Shown here one piece after another: positions 37,070 through 45,664 of a stretch of 64,000 nucleotides of DNA. The first letter of the stretch is position 1. The number at the start of each line of letters is the position of its first letter. Origin of the DNA: Mangrovimonas xylaniphaga (GTDB lineage Bacteria; Bacteroidota; Bacteroidia; Flavobacteriales; Flavobacteriaceae); NCBI RefSeq assembly GCF_001280435.1, contig NZ_LBIP01000013.1, positions 1,116,001-1,180,000 of the forward strand, in the 5' to 3' direction. Made by a program: the position numbers and the translations under genes. The notes beneath the pieces are model-generated. The model was not told the DNA's origin. It worked only from the letters and a program-made list of their open reading frames with translations, and searched no databases.

Positions 37070-38524
37070 TCAATTCCATCCGCCCCCGAGGGCTTTATAC
37101 ATTGTTACAAAAGCAGTCATTTGCTCTTTTTTGGTTTCAACCAATTCCATCTTCGACTCCAACGCATCCCTTTGGGTCAACAACACTTCCATATAGTCTG
37201 CTCTCGCCGACCTGAAGAGTTTATTAGTAATATCGATAGACTTTGTTAAAGCTTCAACCTGTTGCTCTTTTAAGTGGTAACTTTCTCTTAGATTATCAAT
37301 CTTGGAAACCCCATTGACCACTTCGATGTAGGCGCCCAAAATAGACTTCTCGTATTCAAAAATGGCCTGCACCTGCCTGTCATTGGCATTAAAATATTCC
37401 GCTTTAATAGCATTTCTATTGATAAGCGGTGCCACCATATCTCCTGCCAAAGTGTACAGCAATGAGGTTGGCGTATTGAATAGGTATTTCAAACTGAAAG
37501 CCTCCAAGCCAACACCAGCCCTAATAGTAAAGGAAGGGTAAAAATTAGCCTTGGCCACTTTGACATCCAATTTGGCAGCTGCCAATTCATATTCCGCTTG
37601 ACGGATATCAGGCCTGTTGGCTAACAATTGCGATGGGACCCCTACAAAAATCGTGTCCATTTCGGTATCGATAAACCCTTCAGATTGGCGATTGATATGT
37701 TGAGACGATCTTCCTATCAAGAAATTGATTCGATTTTCGGCCTCTACCACTTCCTGTTTTACTGAATACAGTTCACTCTTGTTCTTGAAAACCTCAGCTT
37801 CCAAACGCTGAACCCCCAATTCAGTGGCCTTGGCTGCTTGCTTTTGAAGACGAATGGTCTTTAAAGCATCTTGCTGCAGTTGTAAGTTTTGAGTGATAAT
37901 GGCCAATTTATTATCTAAAGCCTGAAGCTCATAATAGGATTCCGCCACTTCAGAAATAAGATTGGTCACCATAAAGTTCTTCCCTTCCACCGAAGACAAG
38001 TACTCCATGACTGCTGCTTTTTTGGAATTGCGTAACTTTTTCCACACATCCACTTCCCAAGAAGCAACAGCTGCCACTTGAAAGTTAGGCAACGGCTCCG
38101 GAAACTCCTCCCCAGGCCTGATATCCGTATTGGCATCGTTGGCACCTTGACTGGTATAACGTCCCACTTTTTCTACTTCACCAGCGGCTTGAATATCGAC
38201 ATAAGGTAAATACTCTCCTTTTCGAGCACGAATTTCATTCTTGGCCATATCCACTTGCATCAACATGATATTGAGCTCTTGGTTGTTCACCAAAGCCGTA
38301 TCGATCAAAGCCGTTAAATAGTCATCTTTGAAGAATTCCTTCCAATTGATCTTGGCAGAATTGCTCGTATCTACCACAACCTGCTCTGAGAAAGTTTCTG
38401 GCAATGCAGTGTTCTCATCCCTAACTTCCTTTGCGGGCACACAACTGCTAATAACGAACAGCACAAATCCCACAAGTGCTCCAATTTTGAAATTGAAGGT
38501 TTTAAAAACTGATTTATTTCTCAT
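37070..38524 (-). CDS. Efflux outer-membrane factor, TolC/OprM-like lipoprotein
   Basis: Outer-membrane channel of a tripartite efflux pump, 484 residues. Lipobox VISSC gives lipidated Cys28. Two repeated OEP domains with long helices follow: EVAESYYELQALDNKLAIITQNLQL and VPSQLLANRPDIRQAEYELAAAKLDV, the classic NodT-type motif. It overlaps the end of the permease gene by 11 nt, so translation is coupled. Third gene of the operon on the minus strand. Confidence 0.93.
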   Translation of the reverse strand: MRNKSVFKTFNFKIGALVGFVLFVISSCVPAKEVRDENTALPETFSEQVVVDTSNSAKINWKEFFKDDYLTALIDTALVNNQELNIMLMQVDMAKNEIRARKGEYLPYVDIQAAGEVEKVGRYTSQGANDANTDIRPGEEFPEPLPNFQVAAVASWEVDVWKKLRNSKKAAVMEYLSSVEGKNFMVTNLISEVAESYYELQALDNKLAIITQNLQLQQDALKTIRLQKQAAKATELGVQRLEAEVFKNKSELYSVKQEVVEAENRINFLIGRSSQHINRQSEGFIDTEMDTIFVGVPSQLLANRPDIRQAEYELAAAKLDVKVAKANFYPSFTIRAGVGLEAFSLKYLFNTPTSLLYTLAGDMVAPLINRNAIKAEYFNANDRQVQAIFEYEKSILGAYIEVVNGVSKIDNLRESYHLKEQQVEALTKSIDITNKLFRSARADYMEVLLTQRDALESKMELVETKKEQMTAFVTMYKALGGGWN

Positions 38525-41500
38525 TGTTTCCTTTCATTAGTTTTTTGATTTGTTTGTTCATCTCTTTCAGTCGCTGTCTTAAAGCACTTTCTTCTTCACC
38601 ACGTCTTACAAATTCTTCAGAAATTGGCTCTTCGTACTCGTCCTTGATCAAGCTTCTTCCTTCTGCCATTTTTCCAAAAATGTAATACAGCCCCGGAATG
38701 ACAACTACTCCAAAAAGAGTTCCTATCAACATACCTCCCAAAGAGGAGCCTCCAATAGTTCTGTTTCCGATAGCTCCTGCACCAGTAGCGATTACCAAGG
38801 GCACCAATCCAGCTATAAAGGCAAACGATGTCATCAAAATAGGTCGAAACCTCATTTTGGCTCCTTCAATAGCCGCTTCCAAAACGGTAGCACCCTGCCT
38901 GTGCTTTTGCACCGCAAACTCCACAATAAGCACGGCGTTTTTACTGAGCAATCCAACTAGCATGATCATCCCAATTTGTGCATATACATCGTTGGAAAGC
39001 CCCATGGCCTTCAACATTAAAAACGATCCAAATACTCCAATTGGCAATGACAACAACACTGCCAACGGCAATAGGAAACTCTCATATTGAGCTGCCAATA
39101 CAAAGTACACAAAGATCAACACCACGATGAAAACATAAAGAGCATCGTTACCGCGTTGCGCTTCGTCGTACGAAAGACCTTCCCAAGCAATATCATACCC
39201 ACGAGGCAAGGTTTGCTGCGCTACTTCTTGAATGGCCTTAATGGCATCATTACTAGTATAGCCTTTTGAAGGCAACCCACGTATGGCAGCAGAATTGTAC
39301 AAATTGTATCGGGTAATCTCATTAGGTCCCAATTTCTTTTCCAACGTCATGAAAGAAGAATAGGGCACCATTTCGCCTTCTTCGTTTTTCACAAAAAGTT
39401 TTTCCAAATCGGTTGGCAAGCTACGGTACTCCGGAGCCGCTTGAGTATACACTTTGAAGAAGCGCCCAAACTTGATAAACCCTTGCTCGTAGGTACTACC
39501 AATTAGAATATTGAGGTTTTCCATCGCATTTCCAATGGAAACCCCTTTTTGCATGGCTGCCTTATTATTGATTTTCAACTCATATTGTGGATAATTGGCC
39601 GCAAAGAAGGTAAACAAACCGCTCAACTCCTTACGCTCTCCCAGCGCTTCCAAAAACTCGTTGTTGATTCTTTCAAATTCATGATAATCGGTACCGTTGG
39701 TTTTATCTAATAATCTTAAGGAAAACCCTCCCGAGGACCCGAATCCTGGTACCGCAGGTGGTTCGAAGTATTCAATGACCGCTCCAAGATCCTTGCTTTC
39801 CTCTTCCAGTTCTTCCATGATCTCGTGTACCGAATGCTTACGATCCGACCAGGGCTTAAGGTTGATCAAACAGGTTCCTGCGTTGGAACCACGACCTTCG
39901 GTCATAATTTCATAACCTGCCAAAGAAGAAACCGATTCCACGCCTTCAATCTCTTCACACATCGCCTGAAGTTTTCTAGCGACATCATTAGTACGCTCCA
40001 AAGTAGCTCCTGGTGGCGTTTGAATGATGGCATAAATCATCCCTTGGTCTTCACTAGGAATAAACCCTGAAGGCACCACTTTATTCACCAATCCAGTTCC
40101 GATACAGAAAGCTATCAGAACTCCAAACGTAATCACCCTTCTATGAACAATAAGCTTAAGGAATCCTACATAGCGTCCCGTCAATCTTTCAAAAAGACGG
40201 TTAAAACTATCAATGAAACGGTTCATCAATGATTTCTTTCTAGGCTGTCCATGATTGTTCTTTAAAATCATGGCGCACAATACAGGCGTTAATGTCAAGG
40301 CCACTACAGCTGAAATTACAATAGCACCTGCCATGGTAATGGAGAACTGTCTGTAGAACACTCCTACTGGCCCAGTCAAAAATGAAATAGGGATGAAAAC
40401 CGAAACCATTACCAAGGTAATCGCAATAATAGCCCCTCCAATTTCACCCAATACTTTACTGGACGCTTGATAAGGTGTGAGATGCTCTTCTTCCATCTTG
40501 ATATGGACGGCCTCTACAACCACAATGGCATCATCCACCACAATACCAATGGCCAATACCAAGGCGAAAAGGGTAATAAGATTAATGGACAAGCCGAATA
40601 TTTGCATCACAAAAAAGGCCCCCACCAAGGATACCGGAACGGCAATAATGGGGATTAATGTCGAACGCCAGTCTCCCAAGAATATGAACACCACAATAGC
40701 CACCAAGATGAAAGCATCTCGAAGCGTGTGCAATACCTGTTCTATGGAAGCATCCAAGAAATTGGAAACGTCATAACTGATTTTATAATCCACCCCTGGA
40801 GGCAAATCTTCCTTAAGTTCCTTTAATTTTTCCTTTACGGCCTTGATAACATCACTTCCGTTACTTCCGAAAGTTTGTTTTAACACGATAGAAGCCGAAG
40901 GCTCCCCATCGAGATTGGAATAGATATCGAAGAATTCACTTCCCAGTTCCACATCGGCAATGTCGCCAAGGGTAATCATTTCCCCTTCGGAATTGGCTCT
41001 AACAATGATCTCCTTATACTCTTCAGGTTCGTTGTATCGGTCACGATAGGTCAATACATATTCCAAGGATTGGGATTTTTTCCCCGAACTCCTACCAATA
41101 CGTCCTGGACGTGCAAGAATACTTTGGTCCTCCATCGCCTCAAGCACTTCTTCCGCCGAAATATTATAGGCACGCATACGGTCTGGTTTCAACCAAACCC
41201 TCATGGCAAATTTACGGCTCCCTAAAATTTGGGCACTCGCAATCCCATTGATCCTTTGAATCTCTGGAACTATTCGGGTGTATGCATAATTGTAAAGAAA
41301 CTTTTCATCTGTATTGTCCTTCTTGCTATAAAGGTTCACATACATCAACATACTAGGCTGAACCGGCGTAATAATCACCCCTTCCCTTTGCACCAATTCT
41401 GGCAAAAGCGGCATTACTTGGTCCACTCTGGTCTTAACCCGGACGACGGCATCGTTGGGATCGGTACCTGGATCGAAAATAATTCTTACCGTTCCTTCAC

Positions 41501-41756
41501 CAGCACTGGTGGCATCGGAAGCAATATATCGCATTCCTTGCACTCCATTAATGGCGGTTTCCAAAGGAATCAAGGTTGACTTTACCAAAACGTCGGCACT
41601 CGACCCTGGATAGGCAATAAATATGTTAACGGTGGTTGGGGCAATTTGGGGAAATTGCGAAATAGGCAGTTGCTTTATCGCCAATAACCCCACAAAAACT
41701 ATCATTACCGAAATGACAATAGCCAATACCGGTCTATGAATAAACTTTTTAAACAT
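38514..41756 (-). CDS. RND efflux permease, AcrB/HAE1 family
   Basis: Inner-membrane proton/drug antiporter of 1080 residues. The family start MFKKFIHRPVLAIVIS is present, and TM4 has the proton-relay Asp-Asp pair in IGIVVDDAIVVVEAVH. Both RND halves with porter and docking loops are complete. The C-terminal tail (about 60 residues) is highly charged and helical. It lies 21 bp after the adaptor gene and overlaps the outer-membrane factor gene. No regulator gene is adjacent. Substrate unknown; likely hydrophobic or amphiphilic toxic compounds. Confidence 0.95.
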   Translation of the reverse strand: MFKKFIHRPVLAIVISVMIVFVGLLAIKQLPISQFPQIAPTTVNIFIAYPGSSADVLVKSTLIPLETAINGVQGMRYIASDATSAGEGTVRIIFDPGTDPNDAVVRVKTRVDQVMPLLPELVQREGVIITPVQPSMLMYVNLYSKKDNTDEKFLYNYAYTRIVPEIQRINGIASAQILGSRKFAMRVWLKPDRMRAYNISAEEVLEAMEDQSILARPGRIGRSSGKKSQSLEYVLTYRDRYNEPEEYKEIIVRANSEGEMITLGDIADVELGSEFFDIYSNLDGEPSASIVLKQTFGSNGSDVIKAVKEKLKELKEDLPPGVDYKISYDVSNFLDASIEQVLHTLRDAFILVAIVVFIFLGDWRSTLIPIIAVPVSLVGAFFVMQIFGLSINLITLFALVLAIGIVVDDAIVVVEAVHIKMEEEHLTPYQASSKVLGEIGGAIIAITLVMVSVFIPISFLTGPVGVFYRQFSITMAGAIVISAVVALTLTPVLCAMILKNNHGQPRKKSLMNRFIDSFNRLFERLTGRYVGFLKLIVHRRVITFGVLIAFCIGTGLVNKVVPSGFIPSEDQGMIYAIIQTPPGATLERTNDVARKLQAMCEEIEGVESVSSLAGYEIMTEGRGSNAGTCLINLKPWSDRKHSVHEIMEELEEESKDLGAVIEYFEPPAVPGFGSSGGFSLRLLDKTNGTDYHEFERINNEFLEALGERKELSGLFTFFAANYPQYELKINNKAAMQKGVSIGNAMENLNILIGSTYEQGFIKFGRFFKVYTQAAPEYRSLPTDLEKLFVKNEEGEMVPYSSFMTLEKKLGPNEITRYNLYNSAAIRGLPSKGYTSNDAIKAIQEVAQQTLPRGYDIAWEGLSYDEAQRGNDALYVFIVVLIFVYFVLAAQYESFLLPLAVLLSLPIGVFGSFLMLKAMGLSNDVYAQIGMIMLVGLLSKNAVLIVEFAVQKHRQGATVLEAAIEGAKMRFRPILMTSFAFIAGLVPLVIATGAGAIGNRTIGGSSLGGMLIGTLFGVVVIPGLYYIFGKMAEGRSLIKDEYEEPISEEFVRRGEEESALRQRLKEMNKQIKKLMKGNNEK

Positions 41757-41777
41757 GATCTAAAATTTTTGGGATTA

Positions 41778-42860
41778 TTATTCAGCGTAAACATCCAAAT
41801 GGGCCAAAACCTCATCTGGTTGCTCTAGCTCATAGGCAATTTTCTGACTGTCCTTAACCAAACGGATGCCTTCCAAAAGAATGATATCCTTTTCATCAAG
41901 ACCACTTTCAACTACAAACAAATGCGAAAGCTCTGCGCCTACCTTGATTTCCTTTTGCCTTACAATATGGTCTTGATCTACCACAAATACGTAACGTTTA
42001 TCCAAAACCTCAAAAGTAGCCTTCTGCGGAATCAACATGGCATGTTTTAAAGGCGTCGTCATCAAGACCGTTCCTGTTTCACCATGACGCAAAATGCCAT
42101 CAGGATTTTGAAAGGTCGCCCTAAAGGCAATATTTCCTGTTTCGTTATTGAATTCTCCTTCAATGGTTTCAACAACACCTTTTTGGTTGAATGTTTTATT
42201 GTTGGCCATCAACAGACGAACCTCTTTTTTATCGTCTTTGTTTTGACTCATGACATAATCCAAATACTCGGCTTCAGGCACATTAAAATATACCCACATC
42301 TGGCTGTTATCTGAAAGTGTTGTCAACAACTCGCCTTCTTCCAGCATACTGCCCTCACGCACATGAAGGTGGTCCAATATTCCATCAAAAGGCGCTTTAA
42401 TATTGGTAAATCCTAGATGGGTTTCTGCCAAAGCCACTTCAGCCTTAGACTTTTCGTAATTGGCCTTTGCCAAGGCCAATTCGTTTGGAGACACAACATC
42501 ATTGTCTGCCAACAATTTGGTATTCTGGTATTCAATAGTAGCAGCCTCACTTTCGGCCTTGGCCTTTTGAAGCTCTGCTTGATAGATATTCGGCATGATT
42601 TGGAACATCATCTGTCCCTTTTTCACCTTTTGACCTTCATCTACTCTGATGTCTTGCAGGTAGCCCTTTTCCATGGCTCTGATCTCGATATTTCGGATAG
42701 AATGCACCTGACAGACATATTCCTTGGTAATGGAAGTGTCCCTATACACAGGATTGGTTACCTGAAAGGTCCGTTCTTCGTGCTTTTCTTCCTTGTGCGA
42801 GTTACAACCTACACTACATACCATGGCCAATAGGCCAACGTAAATTGGAAATCTCTTCAT
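41778..42860 (-). CDS. RND periplasmic adaptor (membrane-fusion protein)
   Basis: A 360-residue adaptor with a short signal and possible lipobox (VCSVGC, Cys19), then the hairpin-flanking biotinyl-lipoyl halves (EIRAMEKGYLQDIRVDEGQKVKKGQMMFQI and TNIKAPFDGILDHLHVREGSML) and beta-barrel domain. It joins the permease to the outer-membrane channel. First gene of the efflux operon. An inverted repeat lies 17-36 bp upstream of the ATG. Confidence 0.94.
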   Translation of the reverse strand: MKRFPIYVGLLAMVCSVGCNSHKEEKHEERTFQVTNPVYRDTSITKEYVCQVHSIRNIEIRAMEKGYLQDIRVDEGQKVKKGQMMFQIMPNIYQAELQKAKAESEAATIEYQNTKLLADNDVVSPNELALAKANYEKSKAEVALAETHLGFTNIKAPFDGILDHLHVREGSMLEEGELLTTLSDNSQMWVYFNVPEAEYLDYVMSQNKDDKKEVRLLMANNKTFNQKGVVETIEGEFNNETGNIAFRATFQNPDGILRHGETGTVLMTTPLKHAMLIPQKATFEVLDKRYVFVVDQDHIVRQKEIKVGAELSHLFVVESGLDEKDIILLEGIRLVKDSQKIAYELEQPDEVLAHLDVYAE

Positions 42861-42876
42861 AATAATTTTTGTTTGT

Positions 42877-42896
42877 ATAAAGCTCCTTGGCTTTAT
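42877..42896 (-). promoter_or_regulatory. Inverted repeat upstream of the efflux operon
   Basis: ATAAAGC and GCTTTAT flank a 6-bp spacer, 17 bp before the adaptor ATG. A second larger fold (TGTCC at 42939 with GGACA at 42965) lies further upstream. They could be an operator and a leader structure. No classic promoter was found here. Confidence 0.3.
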
Positions 42897-43014
42897 GTTT
42901 GAATAGTTTGAAAAAAGTATGAATGGAAATAAGCAATATGTCCGCTAAAAGGTCTAGATCCTTAGGACACATTACAGAAGTTAGGCAATACTAAATTGCC
43001 TTAATACGTAAAAA

Positions 43015-43431
43015 TCAAATCCTGAAAACTTGGTACAGGACGGATATTTTTTGGGATGGTAAATGCACATGGCACTTACTAAGAGGTAGGTGTTTCTTCT
43101 TTTCCAGAAGAATGAAGCCAGTGGCTATGGCAAAACAAATAGCCGCAAAGTAGTAGCCTTGGCTTTGGAGAAGTTTATCAAAATCGTAAAGGTGAGCACT
43201 TTCTTCTTCAGGTTCCGCAATGGAAACTTCCAATAGTGGAGTTTCCTTTTCGGAATTGGACCATCCCTTGGTAACGAATGCTCCTTCCTGATGTTGTTGC
43301 TCAATAGTTTGAGATTGATTAGCAACAATTTCTCCTTGCCCATTCACCGTAAGATTGGCATAGGCTTGGCCGTACCCAAACACGAGTACCGCACATACAA
43401 ATAAAAGATATTTGAGGAATGTTCTAATCAT
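43015..43431 (-). CDS. Small exported membrane protein, unknown function
   Basis: A 138-residue protein from the ATG at 43431, which directly precedes a signal peptide (to about residue 25, QAYA). The middle is acidic (EVSIAEPEEESAHLYDFDKL) and a hydrophobic helix (about 93-108, YFAAICFAIATGFILL) is followed by a basic tail. No family recognised. It lies 154 bp upstream of the efflux adaptor on the same strand and could be part of that operon. A longer start at 43470 is less likely because it would bury the signal peptide. Confidence 0.65.
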   Translation of the reverse strand: MIRTFLKYLLFVCAVLVFGYGQAYANLTVNGQGEIVANQSQTIEQQHQEGAFVTKGWSNSEKETPLLEVSIAEPEEESAHLYDFDKLLQSQGYYFAAICFAIATGFILLEKKKHLPLSKCHVHLPSQKISVLYQVFRI

Positions 43432-43632
43432 TTGGGAGGCAAAACTAAAAGAAGCGAAGAACCCAAACAAATTTTAAACATTAAATATTTGCAAAAAAGT
43501 ATTGCTTTTATGAATTCCCTGATTTTAGATGATTGAATTTATAAATACTGAAAAAAGGACCATCCCTAAAACAATAAATCGCAATTACCTATCTACCAAA
43601 GACCAAACACAAGCAACAAACGCACGAAGAAA

Positions 43633-44019
43633 TCAGGAAGCCTCTCCTTCCAATTCTGCCATTTTCTTACCAACATGGGTAATTACTTCATTGTATTCCT
43701 TAGTAGGACTAAAATCAATGAATTTGACATTTTCCTGAACTATGGCCGTATGACCTGCAGGCAAATAAAATACATCACCTTCTTGCAACAGGTCTTCTTT
43801 CCCATCGTCATAAAGCACCAAAAGTGCCCCTTCAATAATGTATCCCCAATGCGGGCAATGGCAACTGTTGTTGTCCAAGCCATCTAAAAGCGGCGTAAAG
43901 TCGGTTCCGGCTGGTAACTCATTATAACAAGCGGTCATTGCTCCAAAATCGGCCTGAGCACGCATAATCGCATCTGGAGACTGCATGGTAGTGGGGATGT
44001 TTTCCTTGTTGATTTTCAT
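43633..44019 (-). CDS. Cupin-domain protein
   Basis: A 128-residue single-domain cupin. The metal-type motifs are present in part: CHCPHWGYIIEG (His-x-n-Glu equivalents) and FYLPAGHTAIV. Such small cupins bind a metal or small ligand; the function of this one is unknown. A Cys-rich N-terminal patch (CHCPH) is unusual within the motif. Stand-alone minus-strand gene. Confidence 0.82.
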   Translation of the reverse strand: MKINKENIPTTMQSPDAIMRAQADFGAMTACYNELPAGTDFTPLLDGLDNNSCHCPHWGYIIEGALLVLYDDGKEDLLQEGDVFYLPAGHTAIVQENVKFIDFSPTKEYNEVITHVGKKMAELEGEAS

Positions 44020-44174
44020 GACCCTATGATTTAATTATCAGAAAGTTACGAAAAAATATACTCATTTTAACAGCGGAAATACGACAGTTATCCACAGGCA
44101 AATTTTCAAGACACCAAAAACCATCTCTTAACACTTAACCCCTAAAGTTAAGCATTCCTTAACCCAAGAAACCC

Positions 44175-44203
44175 TTGGATTCGCTCATGAATAAGTTTCT
44201 TTG
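44175..44203 (+). promoter_or_regulatory. Promoter of the small RNA gene
   Basis: TTG (44175-44177), an 18-nt spacer and TTTCTTTG (44196-44203) make a good Bacteroidota promoter on the plus strand, in a gap with no plus-strand gene. Confidence 0.65.
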
Positions 44204-44208
44204 CGACT

Positions 44209-44312
44209 CTTTAACTGGATAACTATCGATGGAGCCTGCGTTTTGTATAGCTCCTTAAAACATCGATGAACTTGAGATGAAAGGCGTGGTTTCAGCTCCC
44301 ACGCCTTTTTTT
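44209..44312 (+). ncRNA. Structured small RNA, about 100 nt
   Basis: The 304-bp gap 44020-44323 between two minus-strand genes holds a full plus-strand RNA gene. After the promoter (-7 ending at 44203) the expected RNA starts near 44209. ATCGAT (44225-44230) pairs with ATCGAT (44262-44267) and, continuing inward, GGAGC (44231-44235) pairs with GCTCC (44250-44254), leaving a 14-nt loop and a 7-nt bulge. A strong terminator follows: GGCGTGG (44283-44289) with CCACGCC (44299-44305) and seven Ts. No ORF of note. It may belong to a known flavobacterial RNA class such as Flavo-1, which I could not test. Confidence 0.65.
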
Positions 44313-44323
44313 ATTCCAACTAA

Positions 44324-44623
44324 TTAAGAATTTGATTTAATCACCTGAATAATATCTTCCTTCTGAAGAACTCCAGATTGTCGCCAAACCTGTTGCCCAT
44401 TTTTAAAAAGCAACATTGTAGGCACACCCCTAACCTGATACTTAGCTGCCAAGGCATTATTTTTATCCACATCTATTTTTACAATTTTAACGGAGTCTCC
44501 CAGACTCTCCTTAACCTGTTTTAAAACAGGCGCCAACATTTTACATGGCCCACACCAATCGGCAAAAAAATCTACCAACACAGGGGTATCGGCATTGACA
44601 ATATCATTAAAACTACGCTTCAT
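44324..44623 (-). CDS. Thioredoxin
   Basis: A 99-residue thioredoxin with the active site WCGPC (C24, C27), the cis-proline in GVPTMLLFKNG (about 74-84) and no signal peptide, so it acts in the cytoplasm as a disulfide reductant. It follows the DUF302 gene on the same strand with an 11-nt overlap; the pair is likely cotranslated. Confidence 0.94.
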   Translation of the reverse strand: MKRSFNDIVNADTPVLVDFFADWCGPCKMLAPVLKQVKESLGDSVKIVKIDVDKNNALAAKYQVRGVPTMLLFKNGQQVWRQSGVLQKEDIIQVIKSNS

Positions 44624-45011
44624 TGTTAAGGTTTTTAATCACATTTTCTAATTTGGAACTCACTTCTTGCGCAACATCCTTCAAGGTTTCGTTACCCACC
44701 GCCTGCATAGACACCATGGGGTTGATACATGACACCTCAATTTGGTTAGGCTCAAGCTCCTGAACAATAAAGTTACAGGGCAACATGGTTCCTATTTTAT
44801 TCTCTGCCTGAAGTGCCTTATAGGCAAATGGCGGATTACAAGCGCCCAAAATTTTATATTTCTTGATATCCACATCCAACTTATTTTTCAAAGTTTGCTT
44901 CATATCTATTTCCGTTAATATACCAAAACCTTCCTGTTTCAATAAAGCAGTTACTTTATCTATGGTTTCATCAAAAGTTCCTTTTGTGTTTGTTGAAAAA
45001 TAATAACTCAT
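44613..45011 (-). CDS. DUF302 family protein
   Basis: A 132-residue protein with the DUF302 pattern: YYFSTNTKGTFDETIDKVTALLKQEGFGILTEIDMK at the start and GACNPPFAYKALQAENKIGTMLPCNFIV in the middle. DUF302 genes are often near thioredoxins, rhodaneses or sulfide oxidation genes and may take part in sulfur or redox chemistry, though no activity is proven. The overlap with the thioredoxin gene supports a joint redox role. Confidence 0.88.
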   Translation of the reverse strand: MSYYFSTNTKGTFDETIDKVTALLKQEGFGILTEIDMKQTLKNKLDVDIKKYKILGACNPPFAYKALQAENKIGTMLPCNFIVQELEPNQIEVSCINPMVSMQAVGNETLKDVAQEVSSKLENVIKNLNNEA

Positions 45012-45045
45012 GTTTTTATCGATTGATTTACAGTTATTTAAAATA

Positions 45046-45088
45046 CAAAGTTAAGAAAACCCAACTTTTTTATCGTGACCTAGGTTAC
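45046..45088 (-). promoter_or_regulatory. DUF302-thioredoxin promoter with near-perfect palindrome
   Basis: TAACTTTG on the minus strand (45053-45046) is a perfect -7 with a leader of about 30 nt. About 21 bp upstream of it lies GTGACCTAGGTTAC (45075-45088), a 14-bp palindrome with one mismatched pair. Its place, just upstream of the -33 region, suits an activator site. Confidence 0.45.
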
Positions 45089-45168
45089 AGTATTTGAACA
45101 GAAAATTACACTAAGTCAAACCCAATTTTTTATATTTTTAAAAACCAAAAGGCAACATTCTCATAAGC

Positions 45169-45576
45169 ATGACTCCCTTAGAAAAAGATTATTTATTTGT
45201 TTATGGCACTTTATTAAAAGATACAGGACACGAGATGTCCCGCTTTTTACTTGAACATGCGCAATGGATAGGCGATGGTTATTTTTACGGCAAACTCTTT
45301 ATTGTAAACAGTTTTCCTGGAGCAATTTTAAGTGATCAACACACAGAAAAAGTGTATGGCAGCATTTACCAACTTAGCAATACCATTCGTGTTTTTGAAG
45401 TTTTGGATAGTTACGAAGGCATGGATCCTCATTCCACAGAACCTGATCTCTACAAACGTATAAAAGTTGACACTTATTTAAAAGATGGCAGCACACTGCT
45501 ATCCTGGGTGTATATTTACAATTTAGACACAGAGCATCTGGAACAGATCCACTCAGGAAACTACTTGGCACCCTAA
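45169..45576 (+). CDS. Gamma-glutamylcyclotransferase-like protein (AIG2/GGCT fold)
   Basis: A 135-residue protein with the GGCT signature LFVYGTLLKD near the N-terminus and a later glutamate in LDSYEGMDP (about 83-91), the likely catalytic acid. Family members release 5-oxoproline from gamma-glutamyl compounds or toxic amines. Substrate cannot be told. It runs toward the pseudouridine synthase gene 88 bp on. Confidence 0.87.
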   Translation: MTPLEKDYLFVYGTLLKDTGHEMSRFLLEHAQWIGDGYFYGKLFIVNSFPGAILSDQHTEKVYGSIYQLSNTIRVFEVLDSYEGMDPHSTEPDLYKRIKVDTYLKDGSTLLSWVYIYNLDTEHLEQIHSGNYLAP

Positions 45577-45637
45577 AAATCACACTTGCAAGCCTTAGCC
45601 TCCCTTAACGACAAAGCTAACATTCATTATTATTTCG

Positions 45638-45645
45638 TTTCTTTG
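45638..45645 (+). promoter_or_regulatory. Pseudouridine synthase gene -7 element
   Basis: TTTCTTTG, the same variant seen at the TonB receptor and small RNA promoters, lies 19 nt before the ATG at 45665. Confidence 0.45.
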
Positions 45646-45664
45646 CGGCACTTTTTCAGAAGCT

